Source: Chiridota heheva (Eukaryota; Echinodermata; Holothuroidea; Apodida; Chiridotidae). From it: 64,000 nt of DNA. A program made the translations under genes and the position numbers. How positions within the stretch are numbered: position 1 is the first letter of the stretch; each line of letters opens with the position of its first letter. The stretch is taken from assembly GCA_020152595.1 (NCBI GenBank), contig JAIGNY010002025.1:663001-727000 (forward strand). The letters run 5' to 3'. The notes under the pieces are model-generated. The model ran no database searches, was not told where the DNA came from, and saw nothing but the letters and a program-made list of their open reading frames with translations. Positions 45,642 to 59,400 of the stretch are shown here, one piece after another.

Positions 45642-45955
45642 CTACTGCATCATCATCATCAAACTCAGCATCAGGTTCTACTTTTACATTTCTTACACGA
45701 AGTTTTTTGTTTTGTTTTCTTTTTTTAATGATCTTTATTATTGACCAATGTTTTCATGTCGATACCTGTCTTGTTTACTTTATTCATCACACCCTATTTT
45801 ATATCTGATGATATATACGTCAAATTCTTACACCATCAACTCTCAAGACTTCAATCAATGAAAGATGATTGGTCTCATTTATTCATCTTTCACCATATTC
45901 AGCACACACTATTGTCTTGTTGCGATGTGTCAGAGAAACTTTACAAGAGAAAATC

Positions 45956-46290
45956 CTTAAGTCGTATTGATTTTTCCCTCCTGTCTGCTACATACAGTCT
46001 AGGGCCAAATTGGAGCAGATCTGTATCTGCTCCGCATTTTCTCCGGAGAACAATTCTGCATTTTCTGTGTGTTTGGGGCGTATTTTTTGGGGTGTTGACC
46101 ACTCTATAAGATGTTCACATGATCTAGGGCGGTTCGGCAGAGCAAGGAGTGAAGAGAAGGAGTGGCCGAGGGAGGAGTGTATGGTCTTCTCCAATTCGCC
46201 TCCTTTCGGCCCCCCCAAATTGCCTCCTTTTGACACCTAATGAGAGGAGGGAAGGGGGAGAGGGTGTCAACCTGCCATCATATTACTACT
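45956..46290. repeat. Polinton right terminal inverted repeat
   Basis: About 335 bp, the reverse complement of 29981-30373 apart from substitutions and fewer 24-bp units. It runs from AAGTCGTATTGATTTTTCCC to CATATTACTACT. The shared words TGTTGACCACTCT and TGTGTGTTTGGGGCGTA are clear on both sides. Confidence 0.9.
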
Positions 46291-46650
46291 AACATTCTTT
46301 ACTGACTGAATATAATAATTGTCCTTTAGCAGGGCCATTCATCGTCCATACCCCTGGACCTCGCTTAGCGCCTGTACTAAGATGAAAAGTCACACTAGAG
46401 TGGTCTGAGCCAAAAACTGAAACAATATTGGCAGCAGAAGTGCAATTAATTAAATGGCGGGAAATCAAGAACAAATCAAGTCTACAAAAAATAGTACTAT
46501 CAACGCTCGATTTTCACGAATAGAGCTTACCGGGAGGATTTTGTTCTCGTCAAATGTCAACAAGGTCAAAATGATGCCTGATACGAAAATTCTCAATCCC
46601 CTCGTATTAAAGGAACAAAACTTTAGTGGATTAATTCTTGCCTACTAATA
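46291..46650 (-). pseudogene. L1/Tx1-like LINE ORF2: endonuclease end
   Basis: Read leftward: CRLDLFLISRHLINCT, VFGSDHSSVTFHLSTG (the endonuclease SDH motif) and RGPGVWTMN, then a frame change. It then continues, across the AACATT duplication and the 16.3 kb Polinton, into the linker at 29980 in the same frame. The N-terminal half of the endonuclease is missing, so the LINE is 5'-truncated near 46650. Confidence 0.85.
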
Positions 46651-49600
46651 TGCAAATAAACACATAAACAGCTTTTGGAAAGCAAATTTGATATTTTCAA
46701 GGAGGAATAAAAAGGATATAAAACAAGTTCACCTGACAGTCCATGTGACGGTGTGAAAAAACCCCAAAATGAACTGAAAAAAGAACAAAAGAATCCAATC
46801 CAAAAACATGTCTTCAGTCTTTCTATTTGGAAAATAAACTGAACTTAAAAAGCTGGTCCTCTATGTCTAGCGAAAACCACATGGCACACATGGAATCAGG
46901 CCAAGTCAAGGCGATGAATCGAGTTACAATGTTTGAACAGTACGCTTCCGCTGCATTTTATTGCCGAACTTCTGAAAAAATTAAGGGAACACCTTGCTGA
47001 TTTCTCCATTTCCCAGAGGAAAAATGCAAACAGTCCCCTGTCTATATAGATCGGCAGCTTGAGATTTCCAGCGACGTTTCTCAGTAAGATCAGTGGGCGT
47101 TAGTCGTCTATTAGTTTATCTCTATAATTCTTTAGGGTAGTTATCTTAAAACAATTCAAAGCTATTGTCCTGTTCATACATCACATATTTTGCATACCCG
47201 CATGTCATTTTTTTTTAAGCATGCTCGTTCCCCAAAATAAAAATCTCTTATTGCCGCCCAAAACCATGATAACAATAACCTGACTTACATAATGAGCATT
47301 CACAGTGGTTACAATGTTTGATTGTGGTGCCTGTCTTGTGCTCGCCACCTTTGTTTTTGCATACAGCCTGACTGTCAATGACTTCCCACTTCTCTGGCTG
47401 TCTGGCTGTGTGGGAAATGTCGTCAATGTTGATGTACGTTTTAAAAAAAGACACGACACATTTTAGTGCCGCAAACACAGGAATTTCTCACTGAAGGGTC
47501 ATCTATGAAGGGCAAGATGCTTCCAGTACTCAACTGGGGAATGATTGAATAAGAACGGACATTTGGGTTTCCAACGACTGGAGGGTTAAAAGGGGGCATA
47601 AATAGATCAACCAACTTTTAATCTAAATCCATAATAAACTATTTACATGTTGTTGCAAGGAAGTAGGTTCTACTTCGTGTTTTACTCTTTAATTGCCTGC
47701 AAACTCAGACGCATCTTTGCCTTGTTTGGGTAAAGTATAAAGAGTGTCTTCATTTTTGCAAACAAGGGGATAGGTATGCGTCTTATTATCCTCCTAACCA
47801 GCTAAATCAATAACTTCATATTCTCCTCAGATTATCTCCATCTTTGTGTAAATTGTGTTCATACAAAATTCTAAAAAAAAGTGAATATGTTTGATTTGTC
47901 TGTTCGTTAAAATTGCAAAATGTATTGTTTTCGAATGTTGATTGTGCTGGTGACTGACAATACGGCTGACCGACAGTAAGCATACTTTGGCTGGGAAACG
48001 GGACACCTGCATACTATGTTATCGTAATTTGAGATTCAAAACAGACAGAAATAGGTGTCAGCAAACATAGAGTTTTTTTGTTTGTATTTTTCTACATCAC
48101 AATCTGGATGGTTTTCAATCTTTTTATGAACGTGCAGTGACGGACCAGGGTTTGGTGTACCCTTAGGTACCTCAATTATGGAGTCCAGGCCCCATAGAAA
48201 CAAAAACCAGTGTAATTTCTCCCAATATCAAGATTTGTTTCGGGCCCATGGACTCTAACGAAACCGTCCACCCTACCATCTTTTATGCGTACGTGAATAT
48301 GTCTGTCAATCTACATCTTAAAAGGAGACATAAAGTCTGATATAATCCTTACTTCGTGTGAAAGAAGATTAAAATCTAAACTAACTATCAAAAACAATAA
48401 CTTAAAAGCTTATCAAGGTATTAGTGTTGGAAGTTCATACATGGAGGCTTGTTCAATTTTGTATTGAAATATTGTGCATGACGAAACAATTTCACCAACA
48501 GGGACAAGAATTATAACGTATTTCTTTATAAATTGTATTACGGTTTTTATTCCAAAATGATGTGATACAAAGTTTTTAATAGCATGTTTAATAATAAATG
48601 ATAAATTCATGTATACACAAAAACGTCCTTGACTTTTACAAAAGAAAAATAACTTTTCATTAGCTAGAAAACTTGAGATATATTATAAAGAAATTCAAAA
48701 GCATCCCAACATCCTAATTTTCTGCATGTTCAAAAATCAAAATAGCTTCCATAGAAGTAGCATTAAAGTAATTATTAATGATACAAAATTGTGTTAGATT
48801 GCTTCGGAAGTATGAAACTTGGTCAAAAAATTGTTATTTTCAATTTAGGATTATGTCCCCTTTAACAGTTTAAGAAATTTGTTTGTCTTCTGCATCTTTT
48901 TATTCACCCCTCCAACCATTGACCATCCATATCCCTTATCCATGCAACCATGTACATGCACACATGGTGCTTTTGATGCTAAATGTTTATATATATATAA
49001 ATGGACAACCTTGGTGTTTTTTTTATGTTAATAATTGTTTTTATTCTTTGATGGCGTGCAGCAATTCTCATCAAAAGTTCAAGTTATATAGATAGGTAAA
49101 GAAATATACATGATCTAATTTAAGAATTTAAAATTCTAAACAAAATAGTTTTTAAATTGCGATAAAAACACAGGTATGCGTAATCAATGTTTGAAGAATT
49201 GTTCAAGTATGCAAAAGTTGTGATGTATGAAAAAGACGACAGCTCAAAACCTTTAACGTAATCCATTAGATTTCTGTCCTAAATTTCTATCGCAGAAAAT
49301 CATCAATCTATTTTCGCCTGCTAAATTTTGATGAAGGTATGACGAGATATAAAACCTCTTGATCGTTTTCAACTGCTATCAACGTTGATTAAGTATTGAA
49401 AAACATTAGCTTAACAAAAGTAAATTGATTTCATTTAAGGTTTTTCGCCCGATGTCATTAAATTTACATAAACATTTCCACAGATCATTATACCAATGCC
49501 TTAAAATTCTAAATGTTGTAAAATGATCAATTTTGAACCAATTTGTTTTTGCTATTTTCATGGTTTATAGCAACTTGTCTTCCAGTCAATTGTCGTTACA

Positions 49601-49795
49601 TGTCCATAGAACTTTAAGACTTAAATTTTTCATCATTTTCAGTGACTTAAATGTAAAAGAGTTTAACCAGGGACTGCTTAAGACATGTAAGATGCCTGCC
49701 CATTTAAACTTTGCATGTATTAAAACCTCTACAAACTTTCATTCATATTTCTGAAATGCACTGAGGATTGTTGTACCCAAGAATTAAAGGAATAA
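46651..49795. other. Mostly featureless; one transposase scrap
   Basis: Apart from the zinc-ribbon fragment at 47250-47480 I see only short interrupted frames and AT-rich sequence. No splice-supported exon was found. Confidence 0.45.
47250..47480 (-). pseudogene. Possible piggyBac-type C-terminal zinc ribbon fragment
   Basis: A minus-strand frame contains PEKWEVIDSQAVCKNKGG, then HKTGTTIKHCNHCECSLC and KSGYCYHGF. The Cys/His spacing and the LC...C...H ending resemble the ribbon that closes piggyBac transposases. No catalytic region is visible nearby, so only a scrap remains, and the assignment rests on spacing alone. Confidence 0.45.
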
Positions 49796-50013
49796 ATTCA
49801 GAAGTGAAGGCCGCCGTGCTGGTAAGGTCACTTCCAATTTTCAATTTTCCTTATTGATTGCGAGAAATTTGTGATGCTATCGATAACAAATGTCGCCCCC
49901 TTTATTCGGTCCTGCGGATGGGTGATCGATAACATCGCAGATTTCTCGAGATCAATAGGAAAATTGAAAACCGGACGTGACGTTACCAGCACGGCGGGCG
50001 TTCGCTTCTGAAT
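49796..50013. mobile_element. Hairpin MITE, 218 bp
   Basis: The left arm starts ATTCAGAAGTGAAGGCCGCC and the right arm is the reverse complement of ATTCAGAAGCGAACGCCCGC. Pairing continues through GTGCTGGTAA, GTCAC, TTTTCAATTTTCCT, ATTGAT and CGAGAAAT on both sides. Arms are about 95 bp with a short GC-rich loop. Target duplication is not clear. It lies about 400 bp upstream of gene 2. Confidence 0.82.
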
Positions 50014-50407
50014 ATATTTATGGGATGATACGTTTCCTTTATTATTGTCATCATCTTGTTCATGGTGAGATATATTATATTGGTTATATATGCTCTGATA
50101 AACCCATGTAATTTGTGTATAAGTCAAAGTGATAGGTTGGAGATAAAACTGTGGAACCTGCAACTTTTCCCATCAGTCAAATGATTGAAACATCACCTCA
50201 TCTTATAATTTTGCACTCGGTACTTTTCAGAAATCAATTAGGAATACAGTACGTGGCAACCTTTTGGCGCAGCCCAACTTTCATGGGCGTGGTTAGTTTG
50301 CTTGAAGCTAGTATGTAATGTACCAGTGCTTTTTAAAGAAGCGTTAGTCATCAATCATTTCCATTCTACTTTACTTTTCTTAAGGTTGACAATCATTATA
50401 AGAAAAC

Positions 50408-53400
50408 ATGTTTCTCTTCGTGCTCTTCGCATTGGCTTCAGTTGGTATGTATTGTATCTTAGAAAACATGTAAAGCTTACGTTTACAATCGATTACAATC
50501 AGAAACGACGCAAAATTGTTAATCATTTACCCTAATTATTTGTTTCTCAATGTTATAAGCCAGTTATACCTTACCATATGGATACTGAATGTTATAAGCC
50601 AGTAATACGTTACCATATGGATACTGAATGTTATAAGCCAGTTATACGTTAACATAGGGATACTATATGTTATATGCTGCATAGGAAAAACACAAATGCT
50701 GTTGATATTTGCATCCTCCTTGAAATCTTACCCATCCCTGGTCATGAAACTTTGTAAGATAAATTCCTTTCAAATATATTCCAAGCACAAGTTCAAAACA
50801 GATATCGGATTTGCTCATGATCAAACGTAAGTAACTAGATTTAATTTGATTTTGATACTCTGAACATATACCTTCGAAATATTTGATATGTGAATGATTT
50901 GCTTGCGTATGCCATATTCAGGTATTTGTTCTGTTGATTACTCGTACCCCCTAGTTTTCCCGACATGACCATTGTCCCCTACTAGCCTACTCCGAAAACT
51001 ATGATCCCAATCTAGATAAGTCATGTAAGTCACACGGTGGAAATAAAATGTGAAAAGTCAAATAGGCACGATCAGGTAAGTGACATGAAGTGGCTGCTCC
51101 CTGATCAGCTGATCGGACTGAAACAAGAAGATAAACAAACAAACACACAAACTGCAAACAAACAAATGTCTCAAGTACTGTTACTGAGAAAGAAAAAAAA
51201 AACGAAATGATGGACAGATCAGTTACTTCTTTGTTAAATGGGGGACAATCATTTCAGATGAGATTTATCAGAAAAGAAGAGTATACACTTAGGTTATAGA
51301 TTTTTTTTTACCATCTGACCATTCTACATCATTCATTTGTTTTCGTATCTGATCCCACAATATGCAGCTTCTGCAGTCTACCAGGAGCCAGAGTGTGCCG
51401 GATACAACCATCCTACTTACGGATGTGCCGGAGAATGTACGGAAAATTCGAATTGTGATGGTAGCAACTCCGTTTCTGGAAAATGTCCATCCCAGTCTGT
51501 GACCATCAAATGCTGCTTTACACGTAAGTGATAGAAAAGGTTGTTCCAGCAAGAAAGTGTATGTGGGGTTGGTGGACGTGAGTGGAGGGGTCGTGGACTG
51601 CAACCCCATCCGGGACTTCCGACTCCTTTGTAGATAATGCTTACTTTTCCGGGATCAGATAAGTATAGTATTGAATAGAAGTTCAATTTTGACAAAATAA
51701 CATTATTATCCCCATCGAGGGATACCCTCATCGACGCCACTGGGTGATAACAATCGAAAGGAAAATTTCCAGATGTAATTGTTTTCTCGATATTTTCGTT
51801 GTTAGATTTCATCAATGTCGGGTAGAAGTGATTCGGAGGCGGTCAATTATCTGATTATCAAATATGTGAAATGTATATGAAAGACAATTTATGGGTATAT
51901 TTTGGTCTTAAACTTTGATACTTTCGAAGCGCCCTTTCCAGCTGATAGTGGATTTGGGATAATGTGTAAAATATTCGTCGTCAACATCAGCCGCTTTCTT
52001 TCAAAATATGGTAGAGAAATATAGTAAAGACATCCAATTTTATTTTTTCTTGAACAATTTGTCCCACCAAAAACATTTGGTGTCCACAGGTGTCTCACTT
52101 TTACAGTTCACGTATTTAAGAATAACTGGGTCCCTCATTCTTCTTTGTACAGCTGATACTGACAGCCAGTGCTACGATTACGTTCATTCCACTTACGGAC
52201 AGTCTGGAAGATGTATACCAAGCGGAGAATGTCCAGGCTCAACTTACCTCTCAGGATACTGTCCAACTAAAGCAGCTGATATCAAATGCTGTTTCTCCAA
52301 AGCTTCATGCACACAAACTGGTGGCGGTAAGTCTTGAATAGAGTTTTGAATTGTGTTAATGAAAAATTGTACTTACCTTTTTCACAAAATGCAAATATAA
52401 AATTTTGTCAGATGATGATGTGACTGTAATTCACAAAAAATATATATACAAATAATTTTAAGGAACGTCAGGCTATTACTAGTCTCATATCAATCACTCA
52501 CAGTGATATCCAGGCCCAGCCAGGAATTTAAAGAGAAGGGTGGAGAGGGTGGGAGGGGGAGGAAGGGGAGGTCGTATTCTGTAAGAAATGCCACTTTCTT
52601 CTGAGGTATATCGAAAACATAGATAACATTGACAGGGGTCATACATGCTGCCGCATAACTGTTTATTCTTTGGCAAGGACGGCGGAGATGGGAGATGTGT
52701 GCCTAAAAACTGACTATTTTGGTGGCTGATAATTATAATGATAACAAAAATATAATTGTTTGTCTACGGATAGGTCCAAAATAGCTTATCACCTTTAGCC
52801 CCTGGTTCCCCACATGCGCAATCACTCGTCATTATACCTTCGGCAAAATTGTGTACATGATTCATTATCTACATCCACTGCTGCGCATACTGGCATATGG
52901 CAACTTTCAAAATACCCCGCCGTCCATGTAATAGCGAACAGTGGTGCTTTTTCACTTCGCTACTAAAATGTTCATAAATTTAAAGACCAATCCAAAGGTA
53001 CCTTGTTATGTGTTACTCAAATAAGAACGCATACTATATCATTTTTCTGGTTTTTCAGTGAATGTTTATTCAAACATACTACACAGACATGCATGGATGC
53101 ATAAATAATCTTGTTGCAAAACAGATAAGATGACGAAATACCTTCAAACATGTCAAATGTTATTATGGATATCATACGTTCACCACGCCGACTTTGAGAA
53201 CAAGAGGAAATCAGATAAAGACTATAGGCTTTATACGTGTTGTTTAAAGATTAAAGTGTTTGTAAATGTAACATTTCGTCTTTAAATGTTTGAGATTGAA
53301 GATTTCAGTCACAAAATATAGAATTTTATATTGCATACGCACATTTTTGCGCCTTCTGTACAGACGTATCGTAAACATTTAGCAAAACGATTACATGACT

Positions 53401-56400
53401 TCTGTAATCTTGGGTGTAGGAAAGGGGTCGAGGAAAAAATATGCTCAAAGGTCCACCAGAGTTTAAGGCGAATTATCATTTTTTTTTTATACTTCAGTTA
53501 AATTGAGCCTCCGATCAGTGTAATAGGTCGTAATTTGGACATCATTTTCAAAATTTATTTAGCCATGAGCAATTTTTCGTCGACTCCCCCCTTAACTGTT
53601 GAACTGAAACTTTCCGAAAGTCTAGTTTTACCTCTAATAATCTCAGCTGTTTTAAAGACTTCTTATGACCTCCTCCAGACTGCCAGATTGAAGACCTCAA
53701 AATTACTACTGGTGGTAAGAAATTGTTAGATTCGAAGGGTAAATTTCCCCCTTCCGCTCACCCAAAAAAGGGGGTTTGTTCGCTCAGACGAACCTCCCTT
53801 GGCAAGTGACTCATTGTAATTTCTCTGGTATGAGATGGAGACCACATTTTCTCTATGACCGTTAGTCATTTAGTTCATTCATACATCTATTCAAAAATCC
53901 AGTGAAGTCCATGAAATTGTTAGTGTTCAATAATTAAAAAGATCATTTAAATATAAAATGTAACTTCAATTTTGTTTTCCGTGTAATCAAATTTGTTGTT
54001 CAATTTGGACCACAGTTAGGTCGGTGCATAGTTCACCATGTAAACCAAACTGGACCATGTTAAAAAAAAATCTTCATATTTATTGTTCTTTTTCATATTT
54101 AAATTCTTTCACAATAATCTGCAAATTTGTGTATTATGCATAACATAAGAAATACAATACATCAGTTCATTAAATCCATATACTCTCATCATTAATCATT
54201 ATTTATAAATCGAAATTAATTCAAAAGAAATTTTCGTACCTTCCAGTCAACATCGAATTTGGTCTTCCAAGAATTGATAGTGTCAATGTACTTTTGAATA
54301 CTGTAGTACCTTTAAATAAATATTTTTGCACGACGTAAATGAACCTTTTTACCAGAATATTTACACACGGAATACCAAACAATATATTGTTCAAATTTAT
54401 AAGAACGACAAAGACATACTGGTTTAGATCCAAAGAGAGAAGCTTTCCCAAAATCGAGAAACAACATTACATTTATAAAATAGATGGACTAATGTTACAA
54501 CTTCAGTCTGGCAAAAGGAACAAAGATTGCTATCCTTTATGTGTATTCTTTAAAAAAAAAAAAAAAACTCCTGTTGCAACAGGCTAAGAATGCGGTTAGT
54601 AAGTCAATATTGGGACCACTGGAGATGTCGTGCGTAGATAAGAAAGGACGTAAATTGATATCAGATCAATTTTATTGTTTAATATCTGAACTTAATTATA
54701 CCTCCGCCAACGAAGTTGGACGGAGGTTATGTTTTCGCATGTGTTTGTTTTTCTGTCATCAACATATTTCAAGAACTGATGATTAGATTTGGATTGAATT
54801 TGGTTTGTGGTTTTGTTACTGCTTGAGGACAAAGTGGTTATAATTTGAGATATATTGGAACGGGAAGAATGCAAATTCGGGGAGGGGAGGGGTGTGACAT
54901 GTGTTTGCTTCTGTTTGTTTTTCTGTCATCAAGATATCTCAAGAACTGATGGTTGGATTTTTATTAAAATTGGTTTGTGGTTTTGTAACTGCTTTAGGTA
55001 AAAAAGCTTAAAATTTGAGACATACTGGAACAGAGAAAGAGTGCAAATGGAGGGGTGGAGATATTTGGTCTGTCATCAAGATATCTCAATAACTGATGCT
55101 TGAATTTTGATTAAATTTGGTGTGTCGTTTTGTTACTGCTTAAGAAAGATGTGATCAAAATGTGGGACTTATTGGAATGGGAAGAGTAGAAATGGAGGGT
55201 GGGGATATTATAGGGCAAGATTTATCAAGACTAAGTTGAAACTTTTCAATGGAATGTGCTGAACAATGAGCTCAAACCAGGAAAGAACAGCCATACAATT
55301 TATTTTCTGGACTCAAAGAAAATCAAGTGAAGTGGTCTCTGGTATTGAACAGGTAAAAACAATTCAAGCTATAGTTTCTGCCATGAATGAATGATAGAAT
55401 GTGAATCTACCCTAAATAGAGCTCAAATAATGAAGGCTAACCTAAATTCAACTGAGAGCAATGATCACAAGTGATGATCCTTAAGTGTTTAGAATGTAAA
55501 TGGCAATGCCGATCAAGAGTGAGAAAGAGATTGCTTAAGGTTATAAGTTGGTGGGTTGAGGGTTTCTGAGATAGATTGTATCCCGGTGGGGAACGAACAG
55601 GGTCGGAGGTATGCGCTCTACAGAGTGCTATAATTCTAGTTTATCATTCCATTTGTTCCTTAAAGGTGGATCATAATTACTGTTTTCGTTAAATATTCAT
55701 AAAAACCTTTACTGCCAGGCTTAAAACTGCTTGATTGCTTTAAAAGGTATAGGCATGTACACATTAAACGATTAAAAAAAAAATCAAAGTTTGAGAGAAA
55801 TTATTCCTTAACACTTTTTGAATAGAGCTAATAATACTGCAGTAAGTAAGAACATTAGTAACTGAATTAAACTTATGAGTAAAAATATCATAACTGTAGG
55901 GTTACCTTTTTTTCGTGCGAAAAAAAAAAGAGTTGAAAAACCGATGAGCGCACATAAAACCTGAGTAGGCTCCTTATATTACTGTCGTCATCGAGTAGAT
56001 CATCGACACACTAACACCAGCACCATATATTGATTTACAATAAATAGGTTTTCCATCCTATACGAAGCACTACAGGGATATGATAAAAAATAATTTATTA
56101 CGTACGTACGTGATAATTATACGCACGTAATAATAATACGTACGTATGTGATACTTTATTGCATACGTACGTGATATTATTACGTACGTACTTATTATTA
56201 TCACGTACGTACGTAATGAAATTATTTTCTACCATATCCCCTCTAGAGCTTCGTACCATCCAATGTTTAACTTGACCATTTATCTTTCAGCGCGTATTGG
56301 GTTTACTTACTCAACATATAACATTTTCTGCACTATTGCTGTACCACAAACATAAAGACATTTCTTCACCGCTTTCTATTCATTTTGCTTTCAGACAATA

Positions 56401-59400
56401 ATTATTCTGCCAAGAACGCTGCTTGTGAGATTCTTTCAAGGTCATCCATCACTGCAATCTCAAATAATAACGTATTTAACTCACTAGGAGCAAACGATGG
56501 CGCTAGTGCATTAGAAAACCTCCAGGATACATGTAACGGAAATTCTGCCAAGCGATCAAGGTGAGTTTTCAGGATAAGTCCACACCATAGAATAAAAGGT
56601 AACGGAGAATGTTGAGCTCGATCACCGAATGAAGCCAACATGTGTTAGAATGACAGAGGTAATATTACCTAGAATACCAAAAGTTACATAATTAACATAT
56701 TAATAAAAGAAAAAAATCGAATCCACAGATTTGAAAAAAAAAAGTGAATTTGTTATCGTTACAGTCAATTTGGAAACTCGTGGTCTTGGTGACTCTCGTG
56801 AATACATGTTGGCTTTATTCCCTATAACAGCAGTCAATGGGATCTGAGCCTTCTCCGTTTCTAATTCTATGGTCCACACTCAGATATCACACACTTATCA
56901 CACACACATATCAATGTTAGTTTAAGGTTGGCATACGTTGGTACCATGTTGAGCTGGTATGCTCCAACGTACTGTAACCAACAGTTGGCTATTGCGCAAT
57001 GGGTCCTCCCACCTACGATCATCCAGCCTTCAGCCAACGTGTTCCCATGTTAGGGCTAACGTGAACTGCAACCAATTGACAACGTTGACCAAACAGAATT
57101 GTCCTGTTAAGGCAGTGGCCAATTGTGCATCATATGAAAAAGGACATAGCAAAGAAAAGAGGGAAGAAAGAGGGTCAAAAGGCTTGTTGTCCAATCGAAA
57201 ACTTTCGACACCAGTCATTCTCATTCGAACTTGATACAACTTTGCAATTAAGAAATAATCTGCAATTGCAAGCCCATTGTTGGGTAATAACCGGCAAGCC
57301 CAAATAATTTGAAGAATAATGGACGAGGCGAAGCTGAGCCCATTATTCTTTAAATTATTTGGGCGAGCCGGTTATTACCAACATTCGGCAAGCAAAAGTA
57401 GTTTATCTATATTCTATGATCACCATAAAATCAAAATATTTTGCAAGTATTCGGCAAAAAATGACAAAAAATGACAAAATTGAAATATCATTTTTGATAA
57501 AATTAGACATTCACATATAGCATATGGTCAAGCTATCTAATTTGTTAATTGATAAGCAATTGTATCAACCAATCACACATTACTTGTGATTTCTGTCTGT
57601 GCGCGCATGCATGATGACATTTCTGACCTACGGCCAAGAATGACAAAAAAAATCTCTCCACGAAAGAAGGTTATCAGCTTGCTTCTGTCAGCGTTTATTC
57701 ACTCATTTAACAATATGTTTGAGATAAGTTATAATAACATTTCGACTTACAAATTCTAGGGCTACGTTTTAGATACCAATAGCGATGTTAGATCTGTGAA
57801 ATACATGAATAGCGCCAACTGTTTTGTACAGTTCTTAAAACAGAACTGAGGGCCTAAGGTTATCGTAATCAGTAACGTAATGTACTACTGAAGAGCTTAG
57901 CTTCGAACTTCGTGGCTGTATCAAGATCCATTTTATTTAACCCGATATACCCAACGAAATAGCAGTTGCAGATAAAAAGAGGTTTGTAGTCAAAATAAAA
58001 ACCTAAGTAAGAACCTTCTTGACCATTGACACTGGTACAGCGGTGTTTATCTTTAGACGTCAGAAAGTTTAGTGTAGACTTACACTTACAGACTCTTAAC
58101 ATTAGGCCTAACTAGTTGTTGTTACACAGTGTTAGTGTATGTGTCGTATAATCTCAATCTCTGTAGTGTAGGTCTATGTTACGTACACTTTGTGTTGCTA
58201 ATGTAATGGCTGACTGGAGACTTGCCCATTGTGTAAATTGGGACGTGGAAGAATAGATAGAAGAGTAGAATCATTGAAAAGTGCTAAAAAAAACATATTA
58301 TTTATTGAGACGGGAGGGAAGGTACCCCGGGAACCCCTCCGTGGATCCGCCTTAACTCCCTTAATGCAGTTTGTATAACAAAATCTTTCTATAGCTATTG
58401 CTGTTCATCTGGTTGTACCCCCGGTGGTTTTATCTCCATGAAAAGCTCCGTACTGAATTACATCTTGAACGCTCATGATGCTTCTGGTGGTGCATCCATG
58501 CAGGTAGGGCAATAATTCATTTCATTCTTAACATGGTTTTTCAAAGTCTGTATATGATCAGTTTGAAGGTATATGGATAGACACTAATGGGCAAAATGAG
58601 CTAAATTGCTTTTGATTTTCATTGAGGTTGGTTTTAAATTGACCATTTTACACATTTTTGAACTCGTTGCCTCAATATACAAATTATATTGTGTGATATA
58701 TGCCTGGGCTAGCTCGCATATTTTTACACATAAATTTAACTGATTGTGCCTTAACCGCATAGTTACCGTATAACAGTTATGCTCATTCCAATGAGACATA
58801 TTCCAGTGATCCAAACGACTGAAAATATTAAGTTTCAAATTGGTGTACAACCGTGTGAGATGCTGTACAACCGTTGCAGATCGGAAAGTCTTTCGGTAAC
58901 AGAGCATCAGACCATGGACCTTTTCAACCGATTAGCCAAACGCGATTACTTCAGTACTTCAACCAATCAACTGCTGGGGATATTTTTTCTTCAATCAACT
59001 GTTGGGGACATGTTTCCCAACCAATCAGGTAAACAATTGAAAACAACAATACGCGCGTGTCTTACCTTCATGTATAATGCACGTATGGTATTTGCGCTTG
59101 AAAATATTTTCATACGCTTGGCCCGATACCGTGCGTGAATTGTAAAGATGGCCAAGATTCTCCCAATATTTCATTGGTCAATAGGATTCCCGCAGCATAC
59201 GATTGGTCCATTATGGACACTTGAATTTCAGTCATGTGACATTATTTAAATTAGTTTTCCCAGAAATTACCGATTTAGATTTGAAAAGTCTATAATCTCG
59301 TCCGTTTAAAACCACTTCCTCATTAACCTTCATTTCGTGCTTTGTACAGATCAATTGTCTTGCCGGTGCTTGTCACTCAACCAACTCCTGGCATTACCAG

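Larger units (their letters stand above)
29981..46290. mobile_element. Maverick/Polinton element, 16.3 kb
   Basis: The ends read AGTAGTAATATGGTGG (left) and CCATCATATTACTACT (right), i.e. inverted AG...CT termini. They are flanked by the 6-bp duplication AACATT and carry several hundred bp of terminal inverted repeat. All three traits match the described Polinton structure. Inside are remnants of protein-primed DNA polymerase B, chromodomain integrase, FtsK/HerA-type packaging ATPase, adenain-like cysteine protease, major capsid, penton and minor proteins, plus PC4-like genes. Nearly every gene has frameshifts, so this is an old inactive copy, though some frame changes could be assembly errors. 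A TA-flanked element is nested within it. Confidence 0.95.

Noticed and set aside
29981-46290. Active integrated virus
   Set aside because: The capsid, protease, ATPase, integrase and polymerase genes all carry frameshifts, stops, deletions or insertions, so the copy is a fossil Polinton. Sequencing indels could exaggerate this, but the integrase deletion and the ATPase insertion cannot be explained that way.
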